DNA of 64,000 nucleotides from Gracilariopsis chorda (GCA_003194525.1 NBIV01000002.1:496001-560000), one strand, 5' to 3'; positions 32,210 to 42,993 are shown, counted from the stretch's first letter. Made by a program: numbers and translations. Notes: generated by a model not told the origin, from the letters alone.

Positions 32210-34097
32210 GGAAGGAATGGGCGATATCGGGATGGCTGTGTTGCTCGGTCAGGTATCGAGTGCGTGCGACGGCTGTTTTCTTTCGGGGGTTGGTTTTCTG
32301 TATTCTATGTAATGTTGCTTCGTTTGTTATCGGGTTGTTCATAGTTGTACTGTGGAATACGCGCTTGTCGCACTTGCTGTCACGACTTGGGGCGGTCGGG
32401 AGCATGACGGCGATGCTTGCGTTGCACATGTTCCAATACTCAATAACAGGTTATCGCTTTTGCGAGCAGAGGGGAGTAGTTGAAGAAGAAGTGGAAGCAG
32501 CGCGGTGCGGTTTAGTACAAATATGCTTGCTTTGGTTTGACAAAGGGCCGTAAACTGTCACCTGTCACCAAACATTCTTTCACTTTTTGAGTTGTTGTTG
32601 TAGTCGCAGCGCTCTGCAAAGAGGGCACGTGGGTGGGGCCGCCCTTTCGCGCGGTACGTACCTGTTCTATGTTACGGGTGCAGCGCGTCAGAAGCAAGCG
32701 CAAAACAGCATTGGGCAACCACAACTTGGAGACTGCAGACGGACGCAGTTCGCAGCAATGCATTGTGCGTCTCCCATCTCGCTCGCGCATTACTCGACTA
32801 CTCAACGCCGCCACCGGTGCCGCTCTCGCGCTGCCTGCTTCTGCTGTTGGTACATAAACTCGTCGCCCTTTGTGTTTTAAATCATCCAGTTTCTGGCTGT
32901 CTCGAATACAGAGCGCCGGCTGCTCCAAGTGAACGCTGCTTGGAAACCACAACGCTACGCGTCCCGTCATGGCTGCGTTCACGTATTCTTCCGTCCCGAT
33001 CTGCCTGCTCATGCTTTTCTTCCAAAACACCTACGTCAGCTTCGAGGCGCGGATACACTCCACATCAACATCGTTCACTTTCAACATTTCTTTCTCCTAC
33101 ACTGACCACAACTCATCAACACTCCAAATGTCTCATGTGATTATCGACACGCCATGTTAATCAATCCTCACCAATGCCAACGGTACCTTCGTACCCGCAA
33201 CAGCAGCTCAAAGCGATTCCAGCAGCAAAATAACGCGCTTCGGCTGTTCTTCTTTCTGTTGTTCTCATCGAGCTGCGCTCTTGCTAAGTACAACAACTAA
33301 AAACAATGCCGGAACAGCTTTATAACTATTTCTATTTTCAGAAAACGTAACACCAAACACAGTATGAGCAAGCACAGTGTATGTTTTGGAAAGAGCAATC
33401 ACGCATGCTGCTCAAATCTCCGTTGCCACAATCTACGCACCAAAGTGCAGATAACGGGCAACGCCTTAAATCACTCTGGGCGAAGAGGACATGTCCTCCG
33501 TTCCAGCGAACAACATTGGCCCAGCTTACAAGCTGTGAACCACAACACAACCCAATCTGAAAGCTGCAATGACTCCTCAATTCCATTTCACCAACACACG
33601 ACGTGGCATCATATGCCTCCAAAGTTCCATGTGCACCAAAATGATAGAGAAATGGAAACTTGACTTTAGTTACATGTATTCTGCCGTGGCGGCTCAGTCC
33701 GGCGAGAACAACGTACAACTGAGCTTGACCACGGCCATACAATCAATTACAAACGCACACCCAAAGGTGAAAAAGCAACAAACTCCCTCCAACACCCACT
33801 AACACAACCTAATCACACCGTTCGTAGCGGGCTGCCAACAATACTAGTGCTGACCCATTCGTAGCATGTATAGTGTATCAGTTCCCCCCCCCACCCCCCC
33901 CTTTCAAAGATCCCCCAGCCGGAAACCGACAAACCACCATTCGAGTTATAAACTGGTACATGTGCAGTTTCGCGCAAAAGACTGCCATAACAAGTGCAGC
34001 ACATGGCTCAATGGGAACCATGTGCTGCACTACTAGAACCACCCCCACCCCCCCCCCGCCCTTAAAAAAAACCAACAGCCCTAACTCCCCAGAGCGA
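32210..34097. other. Spacer with C tracts, no supported gene
   Basis: 3' flank of the monooxygenase gene and then of the minus-strand B-box/CCT gene. Plus-strand C runs occur at 33884-33901 and about 34041-34060. Medium open frames (32.5-33.7 kb) are compositionally noise. Confidence 0.4.
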
Positions 34098-34904
34098 TCA
34101 AACCTTCTCGATGGTTGGCACAAGTCCTGCTTCAATGGCCTTCCGTCCAACAAATCGTCCCTTCACTCTTGGGCGACTGTCCGCCAGTTGCTTTCTACAA
34201 GCGTAGCGCACTCGTTTGCGGAAGCTTCTGTTCGCTCTCTTGTTACGGAAACGTTCCAAAGCGGCCAGACGGTGCCTCTTTCTCTTGAGCATGATGGACT
34301 CGCTGTCGTCTGTAGAACTAGCCTCACTTTGTGTTGGTACAACGGGCTCTGCACTGGAGGTGGGTTGGGGTTGAAGAGCGGGCATGTTGGGCACGACAGC
34401 GGAAAAGTCAAAGCTGCTGGTTGGTGGTCTGCTTCGTCTGCCAGGCTGTTGGGGCACTTGATGCAGGCCGCTCCACACGTCGAGCTGCGGCACCATGGCG
34501 TCAAGCGAAAGACCGGAACTTTGCAGAAGGGTTTCTGCTTCTTTCTTGACGTAGGCGCCGGCCATGCTGGTGAGGTGATCATCGTTGGGTTGCGGCACAA
34601 TGCTGTCGAGGAGGTCATCGACGCTGAAGGCGTTGGAGGATACACCGGGGGGAAGGATGCTGATGAGATTGTCTGTTTCGGCTGAGGGAAGGGTGGATGA
34701 CTCGGAATGGTCGAGGAGGGTGTCGGTGGAGGGGGCTATTGGGGAAAACGAATTGTTGTGGATGGGGATGCGGGAGTGGCGACGGGAGAGCTTGTTCGCC
34801 GAGTGAATGGAATGGTCGCAGATGGTGCACAGGTATGCTGAATCGGCTTGGCAATAGACGGAGGCGTCGATGGTACGGCAGGAAGCACAGAGGGTGGTGG
34901 ACAT
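34098..34904 (-). CDS. B-box + CCT-domain protein (CONSTANS-like)
   Basis: Predicted 268-residue nuclear regulator of the plant/algal BBX (CONSTANS-like) type. One B-box is at residues 6-43: CASC, eight residues, then C..D.A.LC..CD...H..N....H, which is the plant consensus with every ligand present. Residues 50-190 are low-complexity. A CCT domain fills about 205-250 (RLAALERFRNKRANRSFRKR, RYACRKQLADSRPRVKGRF), ending a few residues before the stop. CCT domains bind NF-Y partners and CCACA-type DNA in plants; light or circadian roles are typical there, and the role here is inferred. Two-domain proteins with a single B-box are common in algae. The start is the first ATG, two residues before the B-box region, behind a C-rich leader with a 16-base C tract on the coding strand. 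Confidence 0.92.
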   Translation of the reverse strand: MSTTLCASCRTIDASVYCQADSAYLCTICDHSIHSANKLSRRHSRIPIHNNSFSPIAPSTDTLLDHSESSTLPSAETDNLISILPPGVSSNAFSVDDLLDSIVPQPNDDHLTSMAGAYVKKEAETLLQSSGLSLDAMVPQLDVWSGLHQVPQQPGRRSRPPTSSFDFSAVVPNMPALQPQPTSSAEPVVPTQSEASSTDDSESIMLKRKRHRLAALERFRNKRANRSFRKRVRYACRKQLADSRPRVKGRFVGRKAIEAGLVPTIEKV

Positions 34905-35300
34905 GATTGGGAAAACGGGGGGGGGGGGGGGGAGAAGGAAGAGGGGGGACGGAAAAAGGGAGGAATCAAGAAGAAGCGTCCAGCGTCGGGGAGGGAAAGC
35001 GATGGATGAGGAGCGGAGGAGGACGAAAGGGTTAAATAGGGGGGGGGGGGGGGAAGGGAGAATAAAGGCTCGAGCGGTGAGCTCGGGGGGTTTGTTGGGT
35101 GAAAAGGGGGGGAATCGTCGAAAGCAGGTCAGTATGAGGGTTTTGGTGACTCGTGTAACGCCAGTGTCCCATGCGTCAAATCTACCGGTAGCGAAAGCAG
35201 CGCGGGTGGGGGGGGGGGGGGGAGTGGCACGGGTGGAAATGCACTGGTTGCAGGCGGGGCTGCCACTGCGCGCAGAGCGGCTGTGGTTTCAATTCAGCGT
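34905..35300 (-). promoter_or_regulatory. C-rich leader/promoter of the BBX-CCT gene with three poly-C tracts
   Basis: Read on the minus strand, the 300 bp upstream of the ATG hold three uninterrupted C runs of 15-16 bases (plus-strand G runs at 34917-34932, 35039-35053 and 35208-35222). A TATA-like CCTATTTAAC is at 35031-35040. Such tracts could form G-quadruplex or i-motif structures. Confidence 0.4.
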
Positions 35301-37845
35301 GGATGCTGACGGCCACAGCGCGCATAAATATCTTCGGGCAGCAGCCAATGGGGGGGCGGCGGGGGCCGACAGTGGCAGCACCGGTTGGCTGCCGGCACCG
35401 GCGGCGCGTTAGCACGTGCCGCTCGCGAAATGCGCTTTTGCGCTTGTTTCTGGCGGCCGTCTCGCGAGCGCTTTCTGCCAGCGCGTCGAATTGGCGAGGC
35501 GGCGGCTGCAGATGCAAGATATTTTGGCAGATCGGCGCGCTTGGCGCGTGCCGGCGCTGCGGCCGCACCATGACGCCGCGGCGCAGGGATTATGTCTGTG
35601 GCTGAGCCGCTCTCGCGCCGCCAACAGCCCCCAGTCGAAGCTCAAACGGCGGTATCCTCCCTTGTTTGTCCCTTGTTCCACCCCCCCGTTCGCCTTTACG
35701 AAGGGTTGTTCAGCTCATCCCTAACTACCACGTCCTTGTGATGTACAGATCAGCAAATCAGGAAAGCCATTGGTCGTCTTGTACACTACAGCGCGTCGCT
35801 CAGTAGCGCCGCGCTTGCCTCTATTCCGTCATACCAGGTGCCATCCATTGCACGCCTCACGTTCCTATCTCCATCTACCAACCGTCCTCAACCGCCGCTT
35901 TCGCCCCACATACTACCAACCTCCCACCCATAGCTTGCAACCTACTCCATTGCCCATACGCGCCGTTCCGTGCCGTGAAAAGTCAACTCCAAACCCCCGC
36001 TACCAGTTAGCAGCACTTGCCATTTCTCCCGGTAAACACCATGCACCCATGCTGTATGCCACTCCAGCGTCTACGCCACGTTCATCTCCAAACCCTTCTT
36101 CCTTACCCGTTTCTCTACATCTCTCAACGCAATACTCCCCCATCCTTCCCAGCGCTATGCTGCACCTTTTCTGCTACGCTATTCCTACGCTTTCGCCAAG
36201 ACCTTTTCACCCAGAACGTCAACACCGCTGCCGTCGCCCGAAACCCACACCCCGCCAAACATCCGCAGCTCACACAACAAACGCCAGCAATTCTCCCCGA
36301 TGCATCGATATGTAACTCTCTACTTTCATTGCAACAGTACCTACAACTAAAACTCCTTTCTCTTGCTCCACTCACCGCTTTCTACGAAACGCAATTATAC
36401 TATTTCAACAACACCGCTGCGTACGGCCACTTATGTACGGCTAGCTGCGTACGGCCGCTTGCGTGCGGCTAGCTGCGTACGGCCGCTTGCGTGCGCCCAG
36501 CTACGTACAGCTTTCCCCCACCCCCCTCCCCCCCCCTTAGCTGTCCCGTTTCAGGCAACACACACGCCTAGCTAGTATCAGCGCTGCAACAAAACTTACA
36601 CCGCCCGCTTCGGCCCACATTCTCCAATGTATACCGTTCAAAGCCGCGTTTCACTCCTCAGCTGTACGTAGTTAGCACCCCTTTCGTTCTCAACAACTCA
36701 ATTCACGTCATGATTTGCAACGAACATCTCCGCTGTTCGTACCTCCTCTCGTTCATTCTGAGGTCACGCAACGCTCAACCGAACCCATGTGCCACCAAAA
36801 CATTTACCATTGCCGCAAACCTTGTGTGCCACCCGCTTCACCTCCGCGCCCTCGTCCTCATCCACGTAAGATTATACGTAGCTTCATGAACCTGCATAGT
36901 CACACAAAACTCTTCAAACAAGAAGCGCTTTTCGGAGTAACTTCGTCATGCGTACACGCAAACACGCCTCGCAAAACACATGCGCCTTGCGAGCATCGCT
37001 GCCTTTTGGTTTCTCGCCCGTACAGGAGTAGAAAGCGTTTCCGAGTTTCGACACTCGCAGCCCCAATTCTTTCATACACTTTCAAACTGCAGCATGACAC
37101 AATTGTATAATCGGCATATCGAACTTTGATGTCGTGTAGGCTCGTATGTATTTCCACGTCACCGGCCAGTTGCGCAACTCGTAGTTACCTTCTGCAATGA
37201 AACGCCAGAGACACTCAAACTCATCAAGGGCTTACTATTCACGTTGAGAATACACAGAAAAATATCTGCGCGACGTGGTCCTGTTTCAGGCATTAAGGGA
37301 GCTGTTACCATAGCGCTCGCTTGAGAAGGAAACGCTTTCCACTCACCAGACGGAAGGACGAGAAAGAACACTTTTTCGATACACTGGACGGATGGACTGT
37401 CGTTTTCAACGGAGTGCGGTTTACCCTTTATATTTGTCGAAGTCCGCTCGCAATTACTAGCGCGTACAGTCCGGGAAAATGCTTGCTGCTACTGCTGCTG
37501 CTTCCAATTGTTGGGTGTAACTCCTACTATGGTATATCGTGCACAACTTGAAGCAAATTAAGATGGACACTCTGCTGGAAAGCGCTGTTGCCCAAAGTCA
37601 TTATTCTTCGTGATGAATCCAATCTTGAAGCCGAATTGCGGATTCAGTCATGCGGTATGATGGCTCATGCCCGAAGAGCGAACTTCCGGCAAGTGGCTAT
37701 TTCAAAAGGAGTACTCTTCAGACTTATATTTCCATGGTCCGACACGCTGTCAGACGCGGAAGACACAAGCACTCTACTGAGGATGCGGCCTGTAGTAAAG
37801 TGTCTACACGTTGTCGAAACGATGATCGTTTTGATATATTAAAAT
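35301..37845. other. Gene-poor spacer
   Basis: C/T-rich plus-strand open frames at 35.77-36.5 kb look like pyrimidine-rich noise rather than protein. Nothing else is supported apart from the tandem repeat listed separately. Confidence 0.35.
36416..36511. repeat. Tandem repeat, 28-bp unit, about 3.4 copies
   Basis: Units at 36416-36443, 36444-36471 and 36472-36499, plus a partial fourth. Each starts GCTGCGTACGGCC; units two and three are nearly identical. Confidence 0.8.
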
Positions 37846-37991
37846 ACGAAGGTGCAGGCAGTGGCGAAACAAGTTCCTTGGTTTCCTGCGGAAAGAGGAG
37901 TATCTCTAGACGATACTTCCACCCATAATGCAGCAATTAAGCATTCAGAGCCCATAATAAACAACAACAACAACAAAAAACGAAGGTGCAG
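37846..37991 (+). mobile_element. SINE-like retroposon, 122 bp, with 12-bp target duplication
   Basis: The body runs 37858-37979 and ends in an (AAC)5 plus A-rich tail. The 12-mer ACGAAGGTGCAG flanks it directly at 37846-37857 and 37980-37991. It is non-coding, and its 3' half recurs at 38246-38302. No clear tRNA A/B box is visible, so its source RNA is unknown. Confidence 0.75.
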
Positions 37992-38046
37992 AGGTGTCAG
38001 TACGGATGCTATAAGAACGTCATCATGATGTGATTGTTCGTTCTTT

Positions 38047-38470
38047 CGGCTTCGATGGCCTAACTCTCTGAAAAGCAAATCTCTGCCTCAAAGGCCAATT
38101 TCTCGAGGCAGACCAAGTTGCCGATCCAGTTTGCTATCTTCTGGTTCGTATCAGCAAAAAGGTCTGCACTCCACGACGGGCGGATTGAAGCATCGTGTCC
38201 AAAGCGGGGCCAGTGGTGTGTCCTGCGCAATCCCACAGCGCAGTGTTGTTGTTGTTGTTGTTTACTATGGGCCCCCAATGCTTAATTACGGCATTGTGGG
38301 TAAGCGCAGTGTTAATCAAGCAAAAAGCTTGGCACCGCAGCTCCAGAGATGAGCTGCGACCGCTTCAACTTCAATCCATTTCGCCTGGACACGTTTAAAG
38401 ATATGCTGAGTAGTCGTTGGTTGCTTGGTTATGAGCGCGAGCTACATATTCCGAAGGCGTCGTAGATGTC
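38047..38470. repeat. Duplicated segment, copy A
   Basis: Similar to 39007-39365 in the same orientation. Plus-strand translation is conserved in the right part (LGTAAP, then FNFNPFRLD here and FNFDPFRLD in copy B). Both copies end in the 3' part of a minus-strand LINE. Copy A carries the 57-bp SINE fragment that copy B lacks. Confidence 0.6.
38237..38311 (-). mobile_element. Truncated SINE copy, 57 bp, with 9-bp target duplication
   Basis: Insert 38246-38302, flanked by AGCGCAGTG at 38237-38245 and 38303-38311. Read on the minus strand it matches the 3' half and (AAC)n tail of the element at 37858-37979. The related segment near 39.2 kb has no insert at the matching place. Confidence 0.75.
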
Positions 38471-39006
38471 CTTGTCAAAGAACATCCCTCTCTCTGTATT
38501 TCAACACCTTAAACGGTGGGTTTTCAACCTGTATCGCTGTGATTCAAGTCCTTAGCGTTCTTTTAGAGACGGGAAAACCTGCACGCCTGGGTCATGTGGT
38601 TGTTGTGGATGTCCCTAGACGCTAGACATGTTGAAATTCGAAGTCTCGTATTAAGATGCGGGCGTATCCGCAGTACCGTGTATCTACGGACCGCCTGACC
38701 CGCTGCACCATCCCTTTTCGCTCTTCGTTAAGACTGCTAACCCTTACGTGGTGTTCTGCGTGAGCTCTGAAGAAGGCACCAGTGCTTGAGTTTTTGTATC
38801 AAGTAGCTCTAGCCTTATTAGCTGAATGAGTGATGTGGACAACTATTGCTTGACATCATGTCTGTTGGTGTAGAGGGGAGCAAGCTTTTTTAATAATAAA
38901 ACAATTAAAAAAAACTTAATCGTGCGATGGAACAGCTCTTGAGAACGTGACAGCGAGTTCATCATGATCACGAGTGATATCGAATTGATGATATCTTGCT
39001 GACGGT

Positions 39007-39365
39007 GGCTTCGACCACCGTCCAGATTTCTAAGAAGCTAGTCTCAACCGCGAAGGCCAAGTTCTCAAGGCAGATCAAGTTAGGGATCTTCTTCGCTTCC
39101 TCCTAATTCGCATCAACAGCAAGGTAGGTACACCACGACGGGGGGATTAATACATTGTGCCCCAAGCGCGGGCCACCGGCGGTTCCCACGTAAAAATCTG
39201 TCAGCGCATTAGCAATCCAGCAAACAGCGACTTGGCACCGCAGCTCCAGGACTGAGCTACGAAAGTTTCAACTTTGACCCATTTCGCCTGGACGAGATTA
39301 ACGACATCCCGTGTCGAACCGGTTATGTGTGTGTGTGTGTTTATATGAGCTCGTGTCTCTAATTC
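39007..39365. repeat. Duplicated segment, copy B
   Basis: Partner of 38047-38470, without the SINE fragment. A (GT)n run at 39327-39342 is the tail of the adjoining minus-strand LINE. Confidence 0.6.
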
Positions 39366-39940
39366 CGAGATTACGGCAGGGGTTCCATTGAGAAGAACCC
39401 CTCTCTCTCTAGATAAACCAGCAGCTTTTCTGGCCATGCCCTTACTATTGATTCGGCGTCAGAACCCTGCCTCTCTCGGAGAGGTGGGAGCTCTCGACGC
39501 CGAGACGTCGCTCTTCGGCGGCATCTAAGAACGAAATGGTCTACACTATTAAGTATGTTGAGCCCACATCCGAGCAGGCAGAAAATTTTCCTGTTGTGTA
39601 GAAACGTAGAGACTGGATGTAGCGTCGGAACGCGGCCGGTAAATACTTGCGACAGGGCCGTATGTGCTCTCCTTAGAGTCACTACATTTGACAGCGACTC
39701 TGGGACCTCGCTTATTGGCTCTGCGCTACTGAGACGGACGCGAGTTCTCTGCTTCACTTCCAGAAAGTCGATCTCTTTTGGAGTTGCTGCGCAATGGGGA
39801 GACCAAGGCTTTTCTTTGCAAATTCGTCGGCGGCCTCTTTTTGTGGTAACCCGCAGTGTCCTGGTACCCAAGCAATTTGGCATTGACAATGAACCGGTTA
39901 TGTTTAGGGTGCCAAGTGACGATGTGCTATGACCTGCCAA
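39326..39940 (-). mobile_element. LINE 3' end with RNase H and C-terminal Cys/His region
   Basis: On the minus strand, near 39.85 kb, the RNase H motif WVPGHCGLPQKEAADEFAK can be read. A LINE-type C-terminal region follows (CGLNILNSVDHFVLRC, then RRRELPPLRERQG and AWPEKLLVYLEREGFF). The 3' end is AATTAGAGACACGAGCTCAT and a TAAACACACAC tail. More than one frame is used, so the copy is dead. About 90% alike by eye to the copy at 57.2-57.75 kb. Confidence 0.75.
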
Positions 39941-40986
39941 GAATCGATATGATGGTTGAGCAAATCTGTGCGTGCGTCATTGATGGTGCACCTGTTTAAC
40001 TTCTCTCCAGCAATAGTTGTGGTAGCAAGCCGTTGTGTGGTACAGTAGCAAAGCATTCATGTCCCAAGGGTATGGCCGGAGCTAGTGTCGGCATTCCTTG
40101 ATAGAGAAGGCTTCTTTATGTAGAAGCCTTACTGTGCTCTGGGTACGAAGGTACATGGCCCAAAAAGGACAACAACAGTTACAACATGTATTGTCGGGTA
40201 GGGTATTGGAGTAGTTAAAGAGAGAAGTTTTAGGTAAGAATGCCTTCACTTTCTCAGAATTACTACCGAACATGCAGAACTGTACATGCATGCATGCATG
40301 TATTGAGAAAGAAGGTATTGGCATCAGGGAAGGGACAGATCACGCGCACAAAGTGCCCTTTTATCCCATGATGCTGTAGACGAGCACTTTGCTTACGCCG
40401 AGAAAGAGCGAGCATAGCACCCCCACGCGTATTCACCCTTCGTAGACATCTAGATAATGTAAAAGTGTTCTGCTTGTTTTGCTGTGCCGACTTTTCGTGA
40501 ACAGGAAAGCAAAATGGACCAGCGATCGAGTCTGCTTTCGAGAGCTTGGCATTTGGATCAGAGCGAGACTCCAGACTATGGAGCCCCTCTGTCTTGAGTC
40601 CAGACAGAGCCCAACCCAGGAGTCGACATACCTCATGTCACATGGGATACCTACCCTTTAATCGCTCCCGGGAGAGCGGACAGGACACAAAATGCACGGA
40701 CAGGAAGGATCATTGATTGGTCAGAGACAGATGAATTTCTTGGCCTTTGCAAAGGGCAAGCTTTATGTCAAGTTGCTTTAAAACGCTTTTCCCCTTCATC
40801 GGCGATGAGGCACTTTATAAATGCAATCATGATAATCGTGATGATCACTATCATGATGCAGTTGGAGATACAATCATCATCAACATACCAAGAGAGTTGC
40901 TTCCAGTGGAAGTTCTAACCCTGGTATCCCTTTCTGGCGTTTGAAGAAATATGCTATATAATTCGTCTTGACTTCATACAGCAAGC
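39941..40986. other. Spacer, no supported gene
   Basis: Short chance frames only. The left end may contain more decayed LINE sequence, and a small ATGC-rich run is at 40286-40300. Confidence 0.35.
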
Positions 40987-41106
40987 ACATTCGGCCACAC
41001 CAAGACGCCATACGCCGCAACCCATCTCGCACTGCGAAGCTAAGTCGCTTTGGGCCGGGCTAGTACTGACATGAGGGATCGGTCTGGAATCCCCGGTGTC
41101 GAATGT
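40987..41106 (+). rRNA. 5S ribosomal RNA
   Basis: 120 nt. The ends pair (ACATTCG at 40987-40993 with CGAATGT at 41100-41106). Internal 5S landmarks are in order: CGGCCAC at the start, AACCCATCTCG, CGAAGCTAAG (box A region), GGGCTAGTACT, then GGGATCGGTCTGGAATCCC. A T-run follows directly, as expected for RNA polymerase III termination. It is slightly divergent from textbook 5S, so a recent pseudogene is possible, but the ends and helices hold. It stands alone in this window, not in a tandem array. Confidence 0.75.
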
Positions 41107-41967
41107 TTTTGCCAATTTGCCAAAATCTGTAGCACAGGCGCGACGACCTGCGGAAAAGGCCCGCGGTTCGAACCCGCCCAGGTGTTGTCGCGAGTTACCG
41201 TTTGGATACAGCAAGGGTGTGGTCACGAGTAGATAGGTTACTGCAGTTCAGTTTTGCCATGGATGCTCTTGACGGTTGTGTATCCCTTGTATTTGATGCG
41301 GTTGCATTGGCGCAATGGAATAGATACAGCTGTTCGATGTTGATCATGAACCTTCATGATGCAGGTATGAACACATATCCGCGCCGAGAACACACACACC
41401 TATGTATACAAAAAGCTAGGACACGACACTAGTAGGACACGACACTAGACGCAAGCGGATCAGAAGTAGTGACCAAGCGAAGGCCAAACCAAAAATGGGT
41501 AGGTAGAGGGCGCGAGAGGAGCGATAAAATAACACGTGACTGCTCCCACGACTGTGCTGTACGCGGGCGGAGTAGTGCTGTTTGTGTGATTGATAGACGA
41601 CGGGTGGGCCAGTCGTCGGGCCAATTCGGGGAGGAGGAGGGGCGGGGAACGAATGTTGAACGTGGGGCTGTGTCTCGAGACTGGTGTGAATTGTGTGCAG
41701 GAAAGAGGTGTTGAATGTAATTGAGAGAGCAGTGGAAGAAGACAGCAGAAAGAGCAACACGGCATCAAGTTGCACATGGGAACTGAATGTTGAGAGAAAA
41801 AACGCATGGTCTTTTACAAGGTATCTACACGAACGATAAAAAAATACGAACAAGAGTGGATAAGAGAGAGGGTGGTGTGGTATAACAAAGCGACACGAAC
41901 GGACCATCAGGTGCAACAACAACAAACAAAAACCCCAAAGCACGGAAATCAGTACGGCAGCAAGGTT
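41107..41967. other. Spacer after 5S; no supported gene
   Basis: A tRNA-like T-loop (GGTTCGAACCC at 41165-41175) lies 58 bp after the 5S gene, but no full cloverleaf forms. Minus-strand open frames at 41.4-41.95 kb are low in protein character. Confidence 0.35.
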
Positions 41968-42853
41968 TCAAGAGCGACCAGCGGCGGAGGAAGCGTCCTT
42001 GTACCAAGCACATACAACTTCTCGAAGGGCTTCTCGATAGCCTTCTAAAATCTGATTGTGGTACAGACGAGATACCTTTGCTTCTCGTTGTGATGACGTT
42101 ATATTTGCATCGTCTTTGAGTTGATTTCTCAACTGAAGTTTTCTCGCTCTGGCGCGATGTTCAACGCACTTCTCAATCTTGGTACAGATGTTGTCAATGT
42201 CTGATGATTGGGTTCCGAAGGCAGACATGATATCTAGCGACATGAGCTGGTGCAAGATCGGCTGGGTACTGGCGTGAATATTTGGGGTTACGGGAGTACC
42301 TGGGAGCCTTATTCGCTTCGTGGAGCGGGTCCTCTTGGAGATTGTTGGGGTGATTGCCGGGGACGACGCGGTGAGAGGGTGGGGTGGGACGTGAGAGGAA
42401 ATGGCGAGGGTGGAAAGAGGGGTACAGATGTGCGGGGAGGACACAGTATGTTGTAGAGGTCGTGCGGGCGGGGGTGCGAGGGGCTATGGGGGGGTGTGTG
42501 TGGGCTGGAGAGGCTGGTATGGCGGGGCTAAGCGGTGCGCAAAGCGGTGAACGGGCTGGCAAAGGGTATGGTTCGGCTTTGAGGTCGAGCGGATCTGTGG
42601 GTAGTGATGAGAGGTTTCGGGGGAGTTGAAGATCTGGGGCGGGTTCTGCTGCGGGTACGGGGATTAGCGAGGGGGGACACGAATGCGGATGAGGATGAGC
42701 GGGTATGTCATCTGCAAGCGGAGCGATAAATTGTTCGAAGAAAGGGTCTAGGTGGGTGAAGGGGGTGTCTGCGGAGAACAGGGGAGCGATGTAAGGGTCA
42801 GTGGCTGACATTGTAAAAGGTGCTGAAGATTGGTTTGCGTCGCTTGGGTCCAT
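41968..42853 (-). CDS. Orphan protein with Pro-rich N-half and coiled-coil C-half; frame change inside
   Basis: I do not recognise the family. From the ATG at 42853 the first half is acidic and Pro-rich (DPYIAPLFSADTPFTHLDPF). The C-terminal half, one frame over and open from about 42,480 to the stop at 41968, has a basic patch (SKRTRSTKRIRLPGTP) and a long helix (IDNICTKIEKCVEHRARARK, then KVSRLYHNQILEGYREALRE) typical of a coiled coil. The two halves overlap in different frames around 42,444-42,484, in a C-rich stretch, with no good GT-AG intron. Either an indel (real or assembly) or two unrelated frames explains this; I favour one gene. The domain order of acidic Pro-rich part, basic patch and coiled coil would suit a transcription-related protein, but this is weak. 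Confidence 0.5.
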
Positions 42854-42957
42854 GGGTGCTTTGGAAGACGGCGGCCGTTGGGGGCAGTGGCGGGAGAGAA
42901 GGCGAGGATGACGAGATGGGGCGGGGCGTGGAGGCGTCGGGGAAGACGGGGTGCTAT

Positions 42958-42993
<36 letters not shown>
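42958..42993. repeat. 36-base G homopolymer
   Basis: Uninterrupted run of 36 G (C on the coding strand), about 105 bp upstream of the ATG at 42853 of the minus-strand orphan gene, so inside its leader or promoter. Confidence 0.95.

Noticed and set aside
35770-36500. Plus-strand open frames of 150-181 codons
   Set aside because: Composition is Pro/His/Thr/Ser noise expected from C/T-rich DNA, with no domain and a tandem repeat at the end.
41123-41185. tRNA gene after the 5S gene
   Set aside because: A/B-box spacing and a 6-of-7 acceptor pairing exist, but the D-stem does not pair and there is no variable loop; a permuted form was also tried and finds no matching acceptor side.
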